From NCBI GenBank assembly GCA_023384675.1, contig JAHDVK010000034.1, positions 1 through 54,010 on the forward strand: DNA of 54,010 nucleotides, given 5' to 3'. The notes below the pieces were generated by a model. That model did not search any database, was not told the origin of the DNA, and worked only from the letters and a program-made list of their open reading frames with translations. The position numbers and the translations under genes are program-made. This document shows, piece by piece, positions 34,039 to 43,134 of this stretch (within the stretch, counting starts at the first letter, position 1; each line of letters starts with the position of its first letter). The stretch is from Bryobacteraceae bacterium (lineage in GTDB: Bacteria; Acidobacteriota; Terriglobia; Bryobacterales; Bryobacteraceae).

Positions 34039-37000
34039 ATGACGTACAGGCGAAGAAGCCTGGTTGCCGCCCTCAATTGCTTTCTCCTGGCGTTGGCCAT
34101 TACCGGCCCCTTCGGAGTGCGGAGTGCGGCCCAGCAGACCCCTCCGGCGGCCCCCCCCAAACCTCCCGCCGCCAAGCCCGCAAGTCCTTTCGAGTCGGTC
34201 CCTCAGACCACCGAACCGGCGAAGCCTAAGCCCGCGAGCCCCTTCGAGTCCGTTCCTCAGACCACCGAGCAGGCCAAACCTAAACCGCCCGGCCCCTTTG
34301 AATCCGTCCCGGCTCCGTCCGAGGGCGCGAAGCCCGAAGAGGATGCGCCTCTCAGCCCGGACGAAGTGCCCGACATAGTGGAGGCCGTGGAATTCCGCGG
34401 CGCCCGCCGCGTGCCGCAGGACACGCTGCGGGCCTTGATATTCACCAAGGCCGGCGACCGCTACGACCCCGGCGCTCTGAACCGCGATTTCATGGCGCTG
34501 TGGAACACCGGTCGCTTTGACGACATTGTGCTCGAACGCGAGCCCGGGCGAAAGGGATGGATCCTGCGTTATCTGGTGACCGAGCGGCGCGTGATCCGCA
34601 AAATCGAGTACCCGGGCGCGAAGTCGGTCACGGTGTCGGAAATCCTCGATCGTTTCAAGGAACGGCGCGTGGGCCTGAGCGTCGAGCAGCAGTACGAACA
34701 GGCGCGCGTGCAGCGAGCCGCCGTTGTGCTGAAGGAGTTCCTGGCCGAGCGCGGGCGCCAATTTGCAACTGTAACGCCGGAAGTGCGCCAGATCCCGCCG
34801 TCCTCGGTGGAGGTGAACCTGCGCGTCGAGGAAGGCGCGAAGGTGAAGGTCGGCAAGATCGAGATCCTCGGAAACCAAGCCTTCGGCGACCGCGCGGTGC
34901 GCCGCGCGATGGCCAACTCGCGGCCCATCGGGATCCCCAAGTCGATCTTCCTTGAAAGCCTGTTCGCGAAGACGTTTGACTCGTCGAAACTCGAGGAGGA
35001 CAAGGATCGCATCCGGATGTTCTACTCGACCCGCGGCTACTTCCTGGCGCGCGCGACCGATCACACGGTCACCATGCGCGATACCCCCGGCGGGCGCATC
35101 TGGTGGTTCCCGCCGATGGCGTGGAAGAAGACCAAGCCGGGCAAGAAGGCCGATATTACGGTGACGATGGAAGAGGGGCGCCTGTACCGGCTGGGCAAGA
35201 TCAACTTCACCGGGGTCAAGCAGTTCAAGACGCTGGACGTGTTTGCGCCGGGGCTGTTCAAGATGAACACCGGCGACATCTTCTCCACCGAAAAGCTGGG
35301 CAAGGGCCTGCAGGAACTCAGCAAATTGTACGGCAACTTCGGCTTCATCGATGCCGTCGCCGAGCCTGACTTCGATCCGCGTCCGGACGGAACGATAGAC
35401 CTGACCTTGAACATCGATGAGGGCGAGCGCTTCTTCGTCCGCCGCATCGACTTCGAAGGCAACAACACGACGCGCGACAAGGTGATCCGCCGGGAACTGC
35501 TGCTCGACGAAGGCGATGTGTACAACACGCGGTTGTGGGAACTCTCCATCCTGCGCCTGAACCAGCTTGGCTATTTCGAGGCCCTGAAGGAAGAGGAAGC
35601 CGCGCAGATCACGCGCGACACGCGCAACAACACGATCGACATCACGCTGAAGGTGAAAGAACGCGGGCGGAACTCGGTGAGCCTGAACGGCGGCGTGTCG
35701 GGCATCGCGGGTTCGTTCATCGGCTTCGGCTACGCGACGAACAACTTCCTGGGCCTGGGCGAGACGCTCTCGCTCGATGCGCAATTAGGTGACCGCGTGC
35801 GCAACGTGACATTCGGGTTCACGGAACCGTACTTCCTCGACCGGCCGATGCAGCTTGGGTTCACGGTGTACACGCAGCGTTTCAACTTCGACCAGGCGCG
35901 CGAGGTGTCGCTGTTCTCGGGCCGCAACCTGATTCCGCTCTATGAATCGCTGGGCCGCGAAAACCTGCTGAACTATGTGACGAACGGCGTGGGCGCGACG
36001 GTGTTCTGGAGCTACCCGCTGCGGCGCTCGTTCGCTCGCGTGAGCCTGACCTATGGCCTCGACCGCCAGAACGTGCGCACGTTGAACGACGCCACCAACG
36101 ATCAGTTCCAGTTCTCGAACTTCCTGAACTTCGACGGGCCGAACCAGTTGTCGGGCATCATCACCAGCCGCGTCGTGCCATCGTATCAGTACAACACCAT
36201 CGACCACCCGATCACGCCGTCGCGCGGCAAGAGCATTTTCGCGTCGGTGTCGGTAGCAGGCGGTTTCCTGGGCGGCAACGTGAACACGATCGAGCCGACG
36301 CTGTCGTTCACTTATTTCCGGCCCGCCTTCCGCCGGGGCCACGTCTTCGGCATGCGCGTGTTGGGCCGCCTGATTGCGGGCTATGGGGGGCGTACGGCGC
36401 CGCCGTTCAACCGCGTCTTCATGGGCGGCGAAAACGACGTGCGCGGCTTCGAAATCTGGTCGATTCTGCCGGCCGTATTTATTCCGAGCGAGGGTATCAC
36501 CGAGGTGCTGAACGACGACGGTTCGGCGCGCCTGCAGCCCGTCATCATTGACGGCGAGCGCACCACGGTGATCGCCACGCAACGCATGCCGGTCTATCAG
36601 TTCATCCCTACCGGCGGCGACACGCAAGGCGTCGCCAACTTCGAGTACCGCATTCCGATCGTCGGCCCTGTGGTGCTGGCGGCGTTTTTCGACGCAGGCA
36701 CGAACCGCATCAGCCTGCCGAACCAGTTGCGCCTGAATCCGGGCCGCATCGACGAACTGAACTTCAACCATCCCGGCGCCGCGTTCGAAAACCAGTCGCA
36801 GGTGATTCGCGCGACGCAGCAGATCCGTACGTCCACGGGATTGGAACTACAGATCATGATGCCGGTGGTGAACGCACCCTTCCGGTTGTACTGGGCCTAT
36901 AATCCGACAGTCGTGCAGGACTTGTTCCGTCCCCCCATCGCGGCGGACCCTTCGATCTTCCCGAATCAGGCCACGCTGATCCGCGCGGCGCAGCAATTCG

Positions 37001-37065
37001 CATTGCCGCGGCCCTGGTTTGAACGCCGCAGCATGTTCCGGTTCACAATCAGCCGCACGTTCTAA
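34039..37065 (+). CDS. bamA: Outer membrane protein assembly factor BamA
   Basis: A 1008-residue Omp85 protein, longer than typical (~800). Signal peptide at residues 1-31. An unusual Pro/Lys-rich region with three ~17-residue repeats (about 45-96) follows. POTRA domains run from about 110 to 560, with motifs such as VEFRGARRV, KIEILGNQAF, KINFTGVKQF and RIDFEGNNTT. The C-terminal barrel carries the VRGFE motif (Val ~801) and ends RFTISRTF with a terminal aromatic. It inserts beta-barrel proteins into the outer membrane. A Skp-like chaperone gene follows. Confidence 0.95.
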   Translation: MTYRRRSLVAALNCFLLALAITGPFGVRSAAQQTPPAAPPKPPAAKPASPFESVPQTTEPAKPKPASPFESVPQTTEQAKPKPPGPFESVPAPSEGAKPEEDAPLSPDEVPDIVEAVEFRGARRVPQDTLRALIFTKAGDRYDPGALNRDFMALWNTGRFDDIVLEREPGRKGWILRYLVTERRVIRKIEYPGAKSVTVSEILDRFKERRVGLSVEQQYEQARVQRAAVVLKEFLAERGRQFATVTPEVRQIPPSSVEVNLRVEEGAKVKVGKIEILGNQAFGDRAVRRAMANSRPIGIPKSIFLESLFAKTFDSSKLEEDKDRIRMFYSTRGYFLARATDHTVTMRDTPGGRIWWFPPMAWKKTKPGKKADITVTMEEGRLYRLGKINFTGVKQFKTLDVFAPGLFKMNTGDIFSTEKLGKGLQELSKLYGNFGFIDAVAEPDFDPRPDGTIDLTLNIDEGERFFVRRIDFEGNNTTRDKVIRRELLLDEGDVYNTRLWELSILRLNQLGYFEALKEEEAAQITRDTRNNTIDITLKVKERGRNSVSLNGGVSGIAGSFIGFGYATNNFLGLGETLSLDAQLGDRVRNVTFGFTEPYFLDRPMQLGFTVYTQRFNFDQAREVSLFSGRNLIPLYESLGRENLLNYVTNGVGATVFWSYPLRRSFARVSLTYGLDRQNVRTLNDATNDQFQFSNFLNFDGPNQLSGIITSRVVPSYQYNTIDHPITPSRGKSIFASVSVAGGFLGGNVNTIEPTLSFTYFRPAFRRGHVFGMRVLGRLIAGYGGRTAPPFNRVFMGGENDVRGFEIWSILPAVFIPSEGITEVLNDDGSARLQPVIIDGERTTVIATQRMPVYQFIPTGGDTQGVANFEYRIPIVGPVVLAAFFDAGTNRISLPNQLRLNPGRIDELNFNHPGAAFENQSQVIRATQQIRTSTGLELQIMMPVVNAPFRLYWAYNPTVVQDLFRPPIAADPSIFPNQATLIRAAQQFALPRPWFERRSMFRFTISRTF
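34171..34326 (+). repeat. Tandem repeat in the BamA N-terminal region
   Basis: Three in-frame copies encode KP(A/P)(S/G)PFESVPxxxE, followed by Pro- and Lys-rich residues. The first two are nearly identical. They lie between signal peptide and first POTRA. Confidence 0.7.
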
Positions 37066-37124
37066 CGTCCTGGAAACAAGGCTGCGCCGTGTTAGCATCA
37101 AATAGTTTGAGGAGTCAACGCACC

Positions 37125-37712
37125 GTGAAAATTGATTTGAAAGTTCTGGGTCTGGCTGCCGCCGCGCTGATGCTGGCCGTGCCCGCCGCCCGCGCGCAGC
37201 AGGCCCCGTCGAAGATCGCCATCATCAACATCCAGAATGCGATTCTGGCCACCAAGGACGGCGAAAAAGCCCGCGAGCAGATCCGTGCCAAGTTCGAGCC
37301 GCGCTCGAAGGAGATCGAGGCCGCGGGAGGCGAAGTGCAGAAACTGCGTGAGCAACTGCAGAAGACGGCCAACGCCATCTCGGCAGAAGCCCGCGATAAA
37401 CTCTCGCGCGAGATCGACGACAAAAACAAGAAGCTGCAATGGGACAGCGAGGATTTCCAGCAGGATCTCCAGCAGGAAGAGCAGAAGCTGGTGGGGGAAA
37501 TCGGTCAGCGCATGATCCAGATCATCGACGAATACGCCAAGGCGAATAACTACTCGGTTGTCCTCGACGTCTCCAGCCAGGCCAGCCCGGTGCTGTGGGC
37601 CGCCACCGGCATCGACATTACGGTGGATATCGTGCAGCTTTACGACAAGAAGCACGGCGCCGGCGCGGCCGCCGCACCCGCGAAGCCAGCCGCCGCACCC
37701 GCGAAGCCGTAA
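37125..37712 (+). CDS. OmpH/Skp-family periplasmic chaperone
   Basis: 195 residues from GTG 37125, which fits the signal peptide (VKIDLKVLGLAAAALMLAVP) and has GAGGAG (37109-37114) upstream. Mature region: KIAIINIQNAI strand, then long coiled-coil arms (about 45-130), then a conserved C-terminal helix (VLDVSSQASPVLWAATGIDIT), and an Ala/Pro/Lys tail with a duplicated AAAPAKP. Skp holds unfolded barrel proteins on their way to BamA, encoded just upstream. Confidence 0.87.
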   Translation: MKIDLKVLGLAAAALMLAVPAARAQQAPSKIAIINIQNAILATKDGEKAREQIRAKFEPRSKEIEAAGGEVQKLREQLQKTANAISAEARDKLSREIDDKNKKLQWDSEDFQQDLQQEEQKLVGEIGQRMIQIIDEYAKANNYSVVLDVSSQASPVLWAATGIDITVDIVQLYDKKHGAGAAAAPAKPAAAPAKP

Positions 37713-37800
37713 GCTCGCTCGCTGAGCAGAGGGAGGCCCTTCAGCATTGGGCGCCGGGCTCTCCCGCGCCTGACGCGCTTTCTGCCGCTGGGCGGCCGTC

Positions 37801-38814
37801 TCAAAATCCTGCCGGCACGACGCGAAATACGCCCTTCCACTCCGCGCCGGCGCCAATCGACGGCAGCCCTTTGTACCAGCCCGCATGGGCAGCGTTGAAG
37901 GCGTTCGTGATCGCCGTCATCGGCTCGAAGCAGATGAAGCTGCGGCCCTTCGGCGCATACACGACCGCCACATCATAGCCGGAGCCGTATTCCACGGTCA
38001 CCGATTCCTGGCGGCCTTCCACCCGGAAACGAGCGAAGCCGTCCGCATCCCGGACCAGCCCGCCGAAAACATCGTCCAGCACCACATCGCCCAGCCGGAC
38101 GGGATTCGCGTGCGGATTGGGAGTCACTTCGCCCGTCGGAATTAGGCGGTTCGAAAGCACGTAGCGCTCGCGCGCCGCCAGCGTCACCTTCCACTCATCC
38201 TGAGGCGCGTCGTTCACCTGGAAATACGGGTGAAAACCGAGCGAAACCGGCATCGTCTCGCGCGATTCATTGCGGATGAGGGTTTCGACCTCCAGCGCCC
38301 CATCGCGCAGGCGGTATTCGATCTCGATCGTGTGCGCGAACGGGAATTGCGCCATCAGTTCGGGGTAGCGCCAGAACTCCAGCCGCGCCCGCATGGCCGA
38401 AGCTTCGCTTCGCACCACCTCCCAGCGCTTCTCGTATTGCAGCAGGCCGTGGATGGGCGTGTTGTTCGGACCCGGCCGGGCATTGCCGAGATCGGGGTTC
38501 AGCGTATACTTGCGTCCGTTCACAAAGTAGTGCATCCCGTCGATGCGGTTGGCCCAGGGCCACAGCAGCGGGTTGCCCAAGAACGTGGGTTTGGCGGCGA
38601 ACTCGCCCACGGTCTGGTACGGCGACCAGAAGACGCGTTTGCCCTTGACGGTCATCTCATAGCTGTTCATGCCGAGCGAGGGTGCGATGCGAACTTCGAT
38701 CTGGCGCGCGGCATCGCGCAGGATGTGCACTTCGATGTTGTCGATCATTTGGCGTTCAGCAACAGAGGGGAGGGTGGCCAGCAGAAGTGCGGCCGCGAGG
38801 AACCAGGCTCTCAT
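37801..38814 (-). CDS. Secreted aldose 1-epimerase (mutarotase)
   Basis: 337 residues with a signal peptide (1-19). Galactose mutarotase fold: GNPLLWPWANRIDG, NTPIHGLL, LGFHPYFQVND and the late CFEPMTAITNAF carrying the catalytic-type His and Glu positions. Interconverts alpha and beta anomers of hexoses. Export suggests it acts in the periplasm on sugars freed outside. Confidence 0.88.
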   Translation of the reverse strand: MRAWFLAAALLLATLPSVAERQMIDNIEVHILRDAARQIEVRIAPSLGMNSYEMTVKGKRVFWSPYQTVGEFAAKPTFLGNPLLWPWANRIDGMHYFVNGRKYTLNPDLGNARPGPNNTPIHGLLQYEKRWEVVRSEASAMRARLEFWRYPELMAQFPFAHTIEIEYRLRDGALEVETLIRNESRETMPVSLGFHPYFQVNDAPQDEWKVTLAARERYVLSNRLIPTGEVTPNPHANPVRLGDVVLDDVFGGLVRDADGFARFRVEGRQESVTVEYGSGYDVAVVYAPKGRSFICFEPMTAITNAFNAAHAGWYKGLPSIGAGAEWKGVFRVVPAGF

Positions 38815-38825
38815 GATCCGTCATC

Positions 38826-39257
38826 TTACCGCGCCCGCGCTTCGAGAGCCGGATCGCGCGGGTCGAAATCGGTCTCTTCCTGGCAGCACTGGCACTTGCC
38901 AGGCGAATACGTGCGAATCGCGCACACCTCGCACCAGTAGGTGATCACCAGCGCCTCGCCGCCGCGGATCACGAACATCGCCTTTTTATAGATGGGATCG
39001 ACGCGGAAGCCGCCCGTTCCCTCGAACCGGCCCACCGCTTCGAACACCTCGGCGCGAACGCGTTCGTCGTCCAGCACCGCGAGCGATTCCGGATCGGCCA
39101 ACAGGCGCAACCCGATCCCATCGGCGGTGCGCAGCATGGGCTCCGATCCCGTCGCGTGCGTCAGGCGGCCGCGCACACGTTCCTGCTCGCCCTCGAAAGC
39201 CGGCACGAGGGCGGGGCCGGACAGGCACAACATGATCGCTGATCGTCGCGTCAACAC
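38826..39257 (-). CDS. Exported hypothetical protein with cysteine cluster
   Basis: 143 residues. The first ~20 form a possible Tat-like or Sec signal (MLTRRSAIMLCLSGPALVP). The middle is beta-rich. Near the C-terminus, WCEVCAIRTYSPGKCQCC holds two CxxC/CxC pairs, a plausible zinc or cofactor site. No named family recognised. It is 11 bases upstream of the mutarotase and may share its transcript. Confidence 0.6.
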   Translation of the reverse strand: MLTRRSAIMLCLSGPALVPAFEGEQERVRGRLTHATGSEPMLRTADGIGLRLLADPESLAVLDDERVRAEVFEAVGRFEGTGGFRVDPIYKKAMFVIRGGEALVITYWCEVCAIRTYSPGKCQCCQEETDFDPRDPALEARAR

Positions 39258-39270
39258 TCTTGATTGGATG

Positions 39271-41439
39271 TCAGACCGGCGGTTTGCGATTCGCGCCCGC
39301 CGGGTGCAACAGGCGCAGGCCGTTGAACGTAACCAGGAACGTGGCGCCCATGTCGGCGAGTACGGCCATCCACAGTGTCGCCATGCCCGCCATCGCGGCC
39401 ACCAGAAAACCGGCTTTCAGCACCAGCGCGAGCGTGATGTTCTGCTTGATCACGGCCACCGCGCGGCGCGAGTGGCGCAGCAGAAACGGCAGGCGCGACA
39501 GATCGTTGGCCATGAAGACCACATCGGCGCTCTCGCGGGCCACATCCGTGCCCTGGCGGCCCAGCGTGATGCCGAGCGTGGACCGGCTCAGCGCCAGCGC
39601 GTCATTGACGCCGTCGCCGAGCATCGCCACATGGCCGTGGTCCCGTTTCAGAGCGTCCACGGCGGCGGCCTTTTCCTCGGGCAGCAGGCCCGCGCGCACG
39701 TCCTCGATGCCGGTAGCGGCGCCCACGGCGCGCGCCGTGGCTTCGTTGTCTCCACTCAGCATGACGGTCCGGGCGATGCCCATGGACTTGAGTTGTTCGA
39801 CCATCCAGCGCGCTTCCGGCCGCACAGGGTCGGAGATGCCCAGAACGGCCCAGACTTCTTCGTTGAGGCCGCACACCACTACGCTTTGCGCCTGCCCGCC
39901 GAGGCGCACGATTTCGGATCCCGCGAGCCCGGGAACAACCCCCTTTTCCGCAAGCAACCGCTCGCCGCCCGCCCAGAACAGGCCCTCTGCGTGCTCGGCT
40001 TCCGCGCCGCGCCCGCGCAAGTTGCGGAACGATTCCGCGGCCGGGGCCTGAATGCCCTGTTGCGCCCCATGCCGGAGGATCGCCTTTGCCAGAGGATGCT
40101 CGCTGGCCTGCTCGAGGCTCACCAGGCGGGCGAGCACTTCCTCGGCGGGACGGCCGTTGAGCGCTACCATCTCGCGCACTTCGGGACGGCCGCCGGTCAG
40201 AATGCCGGTCTTGTCGAAAGCCACCGCGCGGATGCGGGCTGCCTCCTCGAGAAACGCGCCGCCCTTGATCAACACGCCATGCCGCGCGGCCGACGCCAGC
40301 GCCGCCACCACCGTGACGGGCGTCGAGATCACCAGCGCGCAAGGGCAGGAGATCAGCAGCACCACCATACCCTGATAGAACCACTCGCTCCACACGCCGC
40401 CCGCGAAAAGCGGCGGCAGCACCATCACGCTGAAGGCCAGCAGGAAAACCGCCGGCGTGTAAATGCGTGTGAACTTCTCAACAAACTGTTCGCTCGGCGC
40501 GCGGCGCGCCTGCGATTCCTCCACCATGCGGATCATCCGCGCCAGCGTGGTGCTCTCGGCCGCTTGCGTCACGCGGATTTCCAGCATGCCGTCTTCGTTG
40601 ATCGTGCCCGCATACACGTGGTCGCCGGGGCGCTTGTCCACCGCCACGCTTTCGCCCGTGATCAGCGCCTGGTCCACCCGCGATTCGCCCCGCAGCACCT
40701 CGCCGTCGCAAGGAATGCGCTCGCCCGGCTTCACGCGGACGCGCGCGCCGGCCTGCACGCGGGCCATGGGCGTGAGGTGTTCGTGCTCGCTTTCGCCCTG
40801 GCCATGCAGCACCGCGGCCTCGGCCGGCGCCACCTGCAGCAGCTTCGCGATGGCGTCGCGGGCCCGCGTCATGCTCCAGCCCTCCAGCCACACGGCCAGA
40901 CAGAACAGGAAGGAGAGCGTGGCCGCCTCGGTCCACTCGCCCAGCGCCGAAGCGCCGATCAGCGACAGCACCACAAGCAGGTTCATGTCCGGACGCAACG
41001 TCCGCAGCGCGTGCCAGGCCTTCGGCAGCGCGTGGATCGCGCCGCTGATTATCGCGATCCAGTACAGCACCAGCACCCCGGCGGGAATGTCATGGTGATG
41101 ATTGTGGTCGTGCTGATGCGCCAGCAGGGTTTCCACAAGGTGGCCGGATTCCAGCCCCTGCCAGAGCATGCCGGCCAGCAGCGTGAGGCCGCTGACCCAG
41201 GTGAGCGCCCGGCGGCCGTGCCGGTCCCAGAGGCCGCGCTTCACCGCCGGATCCGCCTCCCACGGCTGGCAGCGCATGCCAGTGGCCTCCACTGCCCGCT
41301 CGATGGCGCTGGCCTCGACGCGCTGCGCGTCATATTCCACGGTCATCCGGGCCTGGAACACATCGAAGTGCAATTCGCGGATCCCCGCCACCTGGCTCAG
41401 CGCGCGCCGCAGCAGCGAGACCTCTTCGGCACAGTCCAT
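39271..41439 (-). CDS. Zn/Cd-type P1B-ATPase
   Basis: 722 residues from ATG 41439, but the true start is probably ATT 41472 (11 codons upstream), which restores the first strand of the HMA domain and has GAGGAG eight bases ahead. The HMA motif is GMDCAEEV, the single-cysteine Zn-type. A His-rich loop (HQHDHNHHHD) follows. Transport site SCPCAL, phosphorylation site DKTGILT, hinge GDGVND. Exports Zn(II)/Cd(II) from the cytoplasm. Divergent from the SmtB-type sensor gene. Confidence 0.92.
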   Translation of the reverse strand: MDCAEEVSLLRRALSQVAGIRELHFDVFQARMTVEYDAQRVEASAIERAVEATGMRCQPWEADPAVKRGLWDRHGRRALTWVSGLTLLAGMLWQGLESGHLVETLLAHQHDHNHHHDIPAGVLVLYWIAIISGAIHALPKAWHALRTLRPDMNLLVVLSLIGASALGEWTEAATLSFLFCLAVWLEGWSMTRARDAIAKLLQVAPAEAAVLHGQGESEHEHLTPMARVQAGARVRVKPGERIPCDGEVLRGESRVDQALITGESVAVDKRPGDHVYAGTINEDGMLEIRVTQAAESTTLARMIRMVEESQARRAPSEQFVEKFTRIYTPAVFLLAFSVMVLPPLFAGGVWSEWFYQGMVVLLISCPCALVISTPVTVVAALASAARHGVLIKGGAFLEEAARIRAVAFDKTGILTGGRPEVREMVALNGRPAEEVLARLVSLEQASEHPLAKAILRHGAQQGIQAPAAESFRNLRGRGAEAEHAEGLFWAGGERLLAEKGVVPGLAGSEIVRLGGQAQSVVVCGLNEEVWAVLGISDPVRPEARWMVEQLKSMGIARTVMLSGDNEATARAVGAATGIEDVRAGLLPEEKAAAVDALKRDHGHVAMLGDGVNDALALSRSTLGITLGRQGTDVARESADVVFMANDLSRLPFLLRHSRRAVAVIKQNITLALVLKAGFLVAAMAGMATLWMAVLADMGATFLVTFNGLRLLHPAGANRKPPV

Positions 41440-41553
41440 TCCCTGGATCCGATAGGTGGTCTTGGTATTAATGAGAACGTCTCCTCAATAACATTGTAGC
41501 CTGGAAAGCGGATTCGCTTGCGCGGACCAAACAACCAGAGTACACTGAGAACA

Positions 41554-41587
41554 GTTGAACAGATGTGCAAGTGTTCTATCTGTCAAC
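41554..41587. promoter_or_regulatory. Candidate SmtB/ArsR operator
   Basis: TTGAACA (41555-41561) and TGTTCTA (41572-41578) form an imperfect palindrome like the TGAACA half-sites of SmtB/CadC operators. A second inverted pair, GTTGAACAGAT and ATCTGTCAAC (41578-41587), overlaps. It lies between the ATPase and the regulator, close to the regulator start. Confidence 0.5.
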
Positions 41588-41596
41588 CGAACCAGC

Positions 41597-42007
41597 ATGG
41601 CACGCGCCACCAAGCCCGATTGTAAGCCGGCCGACCACCGCGGCGCGGCGCGTCACCTCCCGGTGAACCCGGAAGCGATGGACCGGGCCGCGGCCATTTT
41701 CCGGGCATTGAGCGAAGTCCCCCGCTTGCGGATTCTGGCGCTGTTGAGCCAGGGGCCGAGCTGTGTCTCAGAGCTGGCCGCCGCCGAGGGCGAGGATTTG
41801 TCGACCATTTCGCAGCGCCTGCGAGTGTTGCGCGCCGAGCGTCTAGTCAAGCGGCAGCGGGCGGGCAAGCACATCAACTATTCGCTGGCCGACCAGCATA
41901 TTCTGGATCTCGTTTTCAACGCGCTGGCGCACGCCAGCGAAGCGCCGGCCGCCGCGGCGGCCGCCTCCGAACCGTCCCCATCAGCAAAGAAAGGAAAATC
42001 CCGATGA
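41597..42007 (+). CDS. ArsR/SmtB-family zinc-responsive repressor
   Basis: 136 residues from ATG 41597; a TTG at 41555 lies inside the operator and is unlikely. Winged helix with recognition helix DLSTISQRLRVLR. The alpha-5 zinc site matches DxHx10HxxE exactly: Asp99, His101, His112 and Glu115, the SmtB/CzrA site. A Cys in CVSELA recalls the alpha-3 site. It would release the operator on binding Zn(II) and derepress the ATPase and the His-rich protein. Stop overlaps the next start (ATGA). The C-terminus is an Ala-rich tail. Confidence 0.92.
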   Translation: MARATKPDCKPADHRGAARHLPVNPEAMDRAAAIFRALSEVPRLRILALLSQGPSCVSELAAAEGEDLSTISQRLRVLRAERLVKRQRAGKHINYSLADQHILDLVFNALAHASEAPAAAAAASEPSPSAKKGKSR

Positions 42008-42351
42008 GCGAACATCGCATTCATGAAAACCATCCCCACGTCCATGGTGAAGGCTGCGGCCACACGGCCGTGAAGCACGCGGGCCATGTGGATTATCTGC
42101 ACGACGGCCACCTGCATTCACCGCACGGCGACCATGTCGATGAGCATGTCATCGAGGTAAGCCCAGCCAATCCCGCCGCATGCACGCCCGCGCATGCCTG
42201 CGGCGGCCACGACGCCGCGCACGTCCACGGCCAGGGTTGCGGGCATGAGGCGGTGCCGCATGGCGATCATGTGGATTACCTTGTCAGCGGCCATCTGCAC
42301 CACCCGCACGAAGGCCACTGCGACGACCACGGCCGCCTGGAACTGGCCTAG
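42004..42351 (+). CDS. Histidine-rich metal-binding protein with internal duplication
   Basis: 115 residues, about one quarter His. Two ~37-residue repeats (12-48 and 73-109) share HVHGxGCGHxAVxH, HVDYL, GHLHxPH. No signal peptide, so cytosolic. Probably a zinc buffer or chaperone, given its coupling (ATGA) to the SmtB-type sensor and the divergent Zn ATPase. It overlaps the convergent Crp-family gene by four bases. Confidence 0.8.
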   Translation: MSEHRIHENHPHVHGEGCGHTAVKHAGHVDYLHDGHLHSPHGDHVDEHVIEVSPANPAACTPAHACGGHDAAHVHGQGCGHEAVPHGDHVDYLVSGHLHHPHEGHCDDHGRLELA

Positions 42352-43058
42352 ACGACCGCGGGCTGGGCCCGCGGCGCCATGGAAGTCGAACCGCCGGCGT
42401 ACCGGGCCAGCAGGTCCGGCGCCGGCACCTCCACCGAGCCCCTTTTGAGGCGCAGAAGGCCTAGCTTCGTCATCGCGCTGAGACCCCGGTGAAGGGTCAC
42501 CCGTGTGCATCCGGCCATCCGCGCCAGGGCATCCTGCGTGAGAGGGATGCGGACACCGTCCGGTCCGGAGGGCGGGCGGTTGAGCGGTTCACAGAGGTCC
42601 CAAAGCATGCGCGGGAGCCGGTCTTCGATCGGCTCGGTGAGGCAGGCGGCGAGGCGCTGGAGAATCTCCTGCTGGCGCTCAACCGCCTGGGCGAGGGCCG
42701 TCAGGGAGAGCGCCGGATTCGCCGCGCAGGCCTCCAGCCAACGGGTGCGCTCGACGCGCAGCAGTTCGGATGTCACCAGGACACGCGCCTCCACGGGCAG
42801 TGGCCCCTGGGTCACCGCCTGGTCCAGTCCGATCCAATCGCCGGGCCGGATCACGCTCAGCATCATCTCCATGCTGGGCGTGGCGCGGTAGGTGACAAAG
42901 CCCGCACCGCGCTGCATCCGGTAGACATAGCGCGACGGCTCGCTCCGCCGCAAGAGCGGTCCGGCCTTGGGAGGCCAGTACACTAATTGAGCGCCCTTTC
43001 GGATCAGCGCGTCAACATCAAGAAACGGTCCAGACAGAAAGCCATTCTCGACTTGCAT
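42348..43058 (-). CDS. Crp/Fnr-family transcriptional regulator
   Basis: About 236 residues from ATG 43058, downstream of the TATAAT box. N-terminal cyclic-nucleotide-type beta-barrel (about 20-110) and C-terminal Crp HTH (IPLTQDALARMAGCTRVTLHRGLSAMTKLGLL). No N-terminal Fnr cysteines. Ligand unknown; key cAMP-contact residues cannot be confirmed. Confidence 0.82.
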   Translation of the reverse strand: MQVENGFLSGPFLDVDALIRKGAQLVYWPPKAGPLLRRSEPSRYVYRMQRGAGFVTYRATPSMEMMLSVIRPGDWIGLDQAVTQGPLPVEARVLVTSELLRVERTRWLEACAANPALSLTALAQAVERQQEILQRLAACLTEPIEDRLPRMLWDLCEPLNRPPSGPDGVRIPLTQDALARMAGCTRVTLHRGLSAMTKLGLLRLKRGSVEVPAPDLLARYAGGSTSMAPRAQPAVV

Positions 43059-43083
43059 GGAATCCCCGTATCCAATCCTCTGC

Positions 43084-43123
43084 ATTATACTCGCGATTTT
43101 CGCCAATAGCGAGAATATTTTTT
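43084..43123 (-). promoter_or_regulatory. Promoter region of the Crp-family gene
   Basis: TATAAT lies at 43089-43084 on the minus strand, about 26 bases before ATG 43058. Upstream is the small palindrome TCGC-CAATA-GCGA (43100-43112, plus-strand reading) and an A/T run. A near copy of this motif occurs at 53969. Confidence 0.5.
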
Positions 43124-43134
43124 GGGGGGGAGTG

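Noticed and set aside
32989-35784. 931-codon minus-strand frame
   Set aside because: Lies antisense to bamA and the membrane protein gene; composition (Arg, His, Asp) is that of a shadow frame.
38992-41499. 835-codon plus-strand frame
   Set aside because: Antisense to the P-type ATPase, whose motifs are complete; no domain in the antisense product.
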